NCBI RefSeq assembly: GCF_020103725.1
Contig: NZ_JAHXBG010000020.1
Span: 1 to 64,000 of the forward strand
Source of the DNA: Hyalangium gracile
GTDB lineage: Bacteria > Myxococcota > Myxococcia > Myxococcales > Myxococcaceae
Reading direction: 5' to 3'
DNA length: 64,000 nucleotides
Shown here: positions 62,501-64,000 of the stretch, piece by piece
Layout of the letters: each line of letters starts with the position of its first letter
Numbering within the stretch: the first letter of the stretch is position 1
Translations under genes and position numbers: made by a program
Notes under the pieces: generated by a model
Databases searched by the model: none
What the model was told of the DNA's origin: nothing
The model's input: the letters and a program-made list of their open reading frames with translations, nothing else

Positions 62501-63965
62501 TCGCCGCCGGGGGCCCCTTGCCGCGCTCTCCCCCGGAGCTCCCCTGAGCCCTGGAGCCCAAGGGGTCCTCGACGTCCCACAGCCACACCCTGCCGTCATC
62601 TCCCGCCGCTGCGAGCACGCGCCCGTCCGGGCTGATGGCGAGCGTCCGCAGGGGAGCGCCGCTGCTATTGATGAGCGTGAGCTTCAGCCCGTTCCCGGAG
62701 TCCCACAGCTGCACCACTCCATCCTCGCCAGCCGAAGCCACCACGGTCGTCTCTCTGGGGTGGAAGGCCACGGAGAGCACCGCCTTGCTGTGGCCTCCCG
62801 AGAGCGTGTGGAGCCTGCCTCCGGGGTCCACGTCCCACAGCTGCACCGTTCCATCGTCCGAGCCGGCGGCCACCCTTGAGCCATCCGGGTTGAATGCGAC
62901 GGACCGCACAGTCCCCTTATGTGGACCCAGACACTGGATTTCGTGTCCGGAGTCCAGCGCCCACAGGCGGATCTGCCGGTCGGCCTGAGCGGCGGCGAGG
63001 GTCCGCCGGTTCGGACTGAAGGCCATGGACAGCACGGGGCTGGAGGGAGACGTCATGCGCTGCACTTCGGTCCCGAGGGCCAGCTCGGTGATGCGGATCG
63101 TCTTGTCCGCCAGCGCCCACGCCACGGTCCGTCCATCCGGGCTGAAGGCCGCCGCGGACGCGGGTAGGCCGTCTCTGATGGCGGCCACCTGCAGCTCCAG
63201 CTCCGGCTCATCGCCCGGCTTGTCACCGCGCTCGAGGTCCACCCGCTCCAGCTTCACGGTCCCGTCGAGCTGCGCCGCGGCCAGGATGCGCCCGTTCGGA
63301 CTGAAGGAGACGATGGCCCTCACGTCGCGCGTGGGGCTTCGCTTCGAGCGGCCTTCCTTGGGCGGGGTGTCCCCCTGCCAGGTTTCCACGTTCCCGGTGC
63401 TCCAGCCCGCGGCAAGGGTGCGCCCATCCGGGCTGAAGGCCAGGGATCGCACCTCTCCGGAGTCACCTCTCAGGACGGGCTGCTCTCGCCCAGTCTCCCG
63501 GCGCCATCGCCGGATCGCGCCATTGTTGCCGGACCATGCCAGGGTCTTCCCGTCCGGACTGAAGGTGACGGCCAGGATGGGGCCAAAGCCCACGGGCTCG
63601 AGCACCCGCGGCTTCTCCGTGCCCTGAGTCCACAGCTGGAGCTGCCCGTCGTCTCCGGCCGAGACCAGGAGGCTTCCATCCGGGCTGAAGGTGACGGCCT
63701 GCACGGAGCCCTTGTGGGCATTGGGGGGATGGAGCGCGTCCCCCGTGGCCACCTTCCACATCAGCACCTGCCCATCCTTGCTGCCGGAGGCCACGAGCTG
63801 CCCGTCCGGACTGAAGGCCACGGAGAGCACCTCTTCCCGGTGGCCTTCCAGGATGCGCAGCGCGCGCCCGCTGCTCACGTCCCACAGCCGGACCCGCCCG
63901 TCCTCTCCACCCGCGGCGAGGAGCCGTCCGTTGGCGCTGAAGGCGAGGCTGGCACTCACCTCCAT
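59580..63965 (-). CDS. WD40 repeat / transmembrane / AAA-type ATPase protein
   Basis: A 1461-aa protein from ATG 63965; the frame stays open to the window edge, so the true start may lie outside. Residues 1-640 hold about 14 WD40 repeats (SVAFSPDG and LWDV units). Residues 690-880 are beta-rich Ig-like. A membrane segment is near 895-913 (LYALLAVGALLLFGVVHYA). The C-terminal ATPase has FFGREREVRAIADR, Walker A VGQRQMGKSS (about 1140) and Walker B RVWLIDEADDF (about 1210), then a helical lid and winged-helix-like end. WD40 repeats would face outside and the ATPase inside. A STAND/Orc-like sensor is inferred; its function is unknown. Confidence 0.85.
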   Translation of the reverse strand: MEVSASLAFSANGRLLAAGGEDGRVRLWDVSSGRALRILEGHREEVLSVAFSPDGQLVASGSKDGQVLMWKVATGDALHPPNAHKGSVQAVTFSPDGSLLVSAGDDGQLQLWTQGTEKPRVLEPVGFGPILAVTFSPDGKTLAWSGNNGAIRRWRRETGREQPVLRGDSGEVRSLAFSPDGRTLAAGWSTGNVETWQGDTPPKEGRSKRSPTRDVRAIVSFSPNGRILAAAQLDGTVKLERVDLERGDKPGDEPELELQVAAIRDGLPASAAAFSPDGRTVAWALADKTIRITELALGTEVQRMTSPSSPVLSMAFSPNRRTLAAAQADRQIRLWALDSGHEIQCLGPHKGTVRSVAFNPDGSRVAAGSDDGTVQLWDVDPGGRLHTLSGGHSKAVLSVAFHPRETTVVASAGEDGVVQLWDSGNGLKLTLINSSGAPLRTLAISPDGRVLAAAGDDGRVWLWDVEDPLGSRAQGSSGGERGKGPPAAKGGRREPMSVLKCHSKPVRAVAFSPNGSILASAGDDEKVCLWSVPKPGGSWRSLSSLQGFEGAVQSIAFSPDGKTLASGGSTGLLLLWDVNTWRPRMKLNGALAPSMKVISAVAFSLDGGTLASAGEDGAVRLWSTTQNEKVPFGFLRGGPTGWISGLRDGPIYRHDGGRFLYRELEKRALHAVPPPEDSTPPQLTVQAEPDAMVRDFSAESKLVLTLSNAPGAGRAYWLRVEPVEPLPEGLVLTLPPTLLRLDEETPVHVGLSYLKPEGEAAPEKLSLHLKLVDAFRQESPVEATLQVRTPRLVVKDAPSFDGMTVFIPIANEGSQGTGDFELMGTLTDSRGLERNSRPQFVKNLEPGAAPVIFAVTPDNELHLSGKLSVQLTATYKKWPRRETLAKSEVKVPFKLELYALLAVGALLLFGVVHYARVYRNPMVVQAARAPAALKSYPLAQMAEADQALRRARRLDSTITAAGIPVTRWERALRGAKEPQAAATAFAEAIGGRLGASLASNAWALSLPSLRLRFARDTAVVVIDGTRLESGVAERLMTDVFQDGRGPSQVLVLDRTHTKNARQVLEGVPRVRSVVLSANPLRDLLLAEEPVRVLETTISEQVAVSELSPYQVAGGVKLENLFFGREREVRAIADRTVRNFLVVGQRQMGKSSLLLAVLRRLQARSDLDAQYVELADGDLHRRLARERERLPPGGGPLPPFEEVAAGVPSRPRVWLIDEADDFISADARAGYPVLQAMRALAEEGRAYFILAGFWDLYRAVVLDEKQPLRNFGEHLRLEPLDPRSALALVTEPMSALALQWDAPTTPEFLVEQAGRRANLLVLACKALVESLPSDTHTLTREHLERAFREDKDLRDQGRRWRGDHPLHRAVVRQALLLGRPTREEVRQALKARGADIRSVDFDEAMDHRELSYVLVPDGEGRLYCPVPLMQRYIESERSLEVGLTEDLEDLRRRGLAEVPKPA

Positions 63966-64000
63966 GCGATCCCACGTTACCCCATGGAGGATGGGCGCAG

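Overview
The window is high-GC DNA with strong G/C bias at third codon positions. Its gene content points to a myxobacterium, most likely of the Archangium/Cystobacter/Hyalangium/Stigmatella group. The evidence is a gliding-associated AgmC-like secreted protein ending in a MYXO-CTERM-like sorting tail, a transmembrane Ser/Thr kinase with a Cys-rich periplasmic tail, an 11-repeat surface lipoprotein with a choice-of-anchor A domain, small DUF2171 proteins, and a lipoprotein with a nuclease-like C-terminus followed by an overlapping partner gene. Species cannot be assigned from sequence reading alone.

Layout. 1-130: 3' end of a 5S rRNA gene and its terminator, so an rRNA operon lies to the left. 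0.2-6.2 kb: small envelope, TPR and hypothetical genes, ending in a probable metal-uptake pair (His-rich protein plus TonB-dependent receptor). 6.4-10.1 kb: glpD and a subtilisin-like lipoprotein protease. 10.2-13.3 kb: an ECF sigma/anti-sigma pair divergent from two tandem paralogous secreted proteins. 13.6-17.7 kb: a CDP-alcohol phosphatidyltransferase, small genes, and two decayed genes (multihaem cytochrome c, O-methyltransferase). 17.7-25.6 kb: AgmC-like protein, an orphan CheB, a hybrid kinase broken at a homopolymer, and metabolic or hypothetical genes. 25.8-33.0 kb: lipase, membrane protein, quinone oxidoreductase, acyl-CoA synthetase with a ketopantoate-reductase-like partner, SDR and MlaC-like protein. 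33.1-37.9 kb: the giant repeat lipoprotein. 38.2-39.5 kb: an amidohydrolase. 39.6-43.5 kb: an accessory patch holding a candidate lipoprotein toxin and immunity pair, a 3' half-tRNA, an IS91-type transposase fragment, an unknown 444-aa protein and a DNA methyltransferase remnant. 44.0-53.3 kb: Ser/Thr kinase, multi-domain sensor kinase and a complete BMP-type (nucleoside or purine) ABC importer. 53.6-64.0 kb: peptidoglycan amidase, SnoaL-like protein, dynamin-like GTPase, persulfide-dioxygenase-like enzyme, a ParE-type toxin-antitoxin pair, and a large WD40/transmembrane/ATPase protein that may run off the right edge.

Most genes are individually transcribed housekeeping or signalling genes. 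Clear operons are the BMP importer (ATPase, two permeases, binding protein with 4-nt overlaps, then the sensor kinase), sigma/anti-sigma, acyl-CoA synthetase/reductase, SDR/MlaC, His-rich/TonB receptor, DUF2171/small protein, the toxin/immunity candidate and the ParE module. A 25-bp hairpin occurs three times, each time in a spacer or next to a broken or doubtful gene. The most interesting items are the SitA/SitI-like lipoprotein pair at 39.6-41.3 kb, the dispersed hairpin, the C8-tract frameshift in the hybrid kinase, and the large WD40-ATPase beside the toxin-antitoxin pair.
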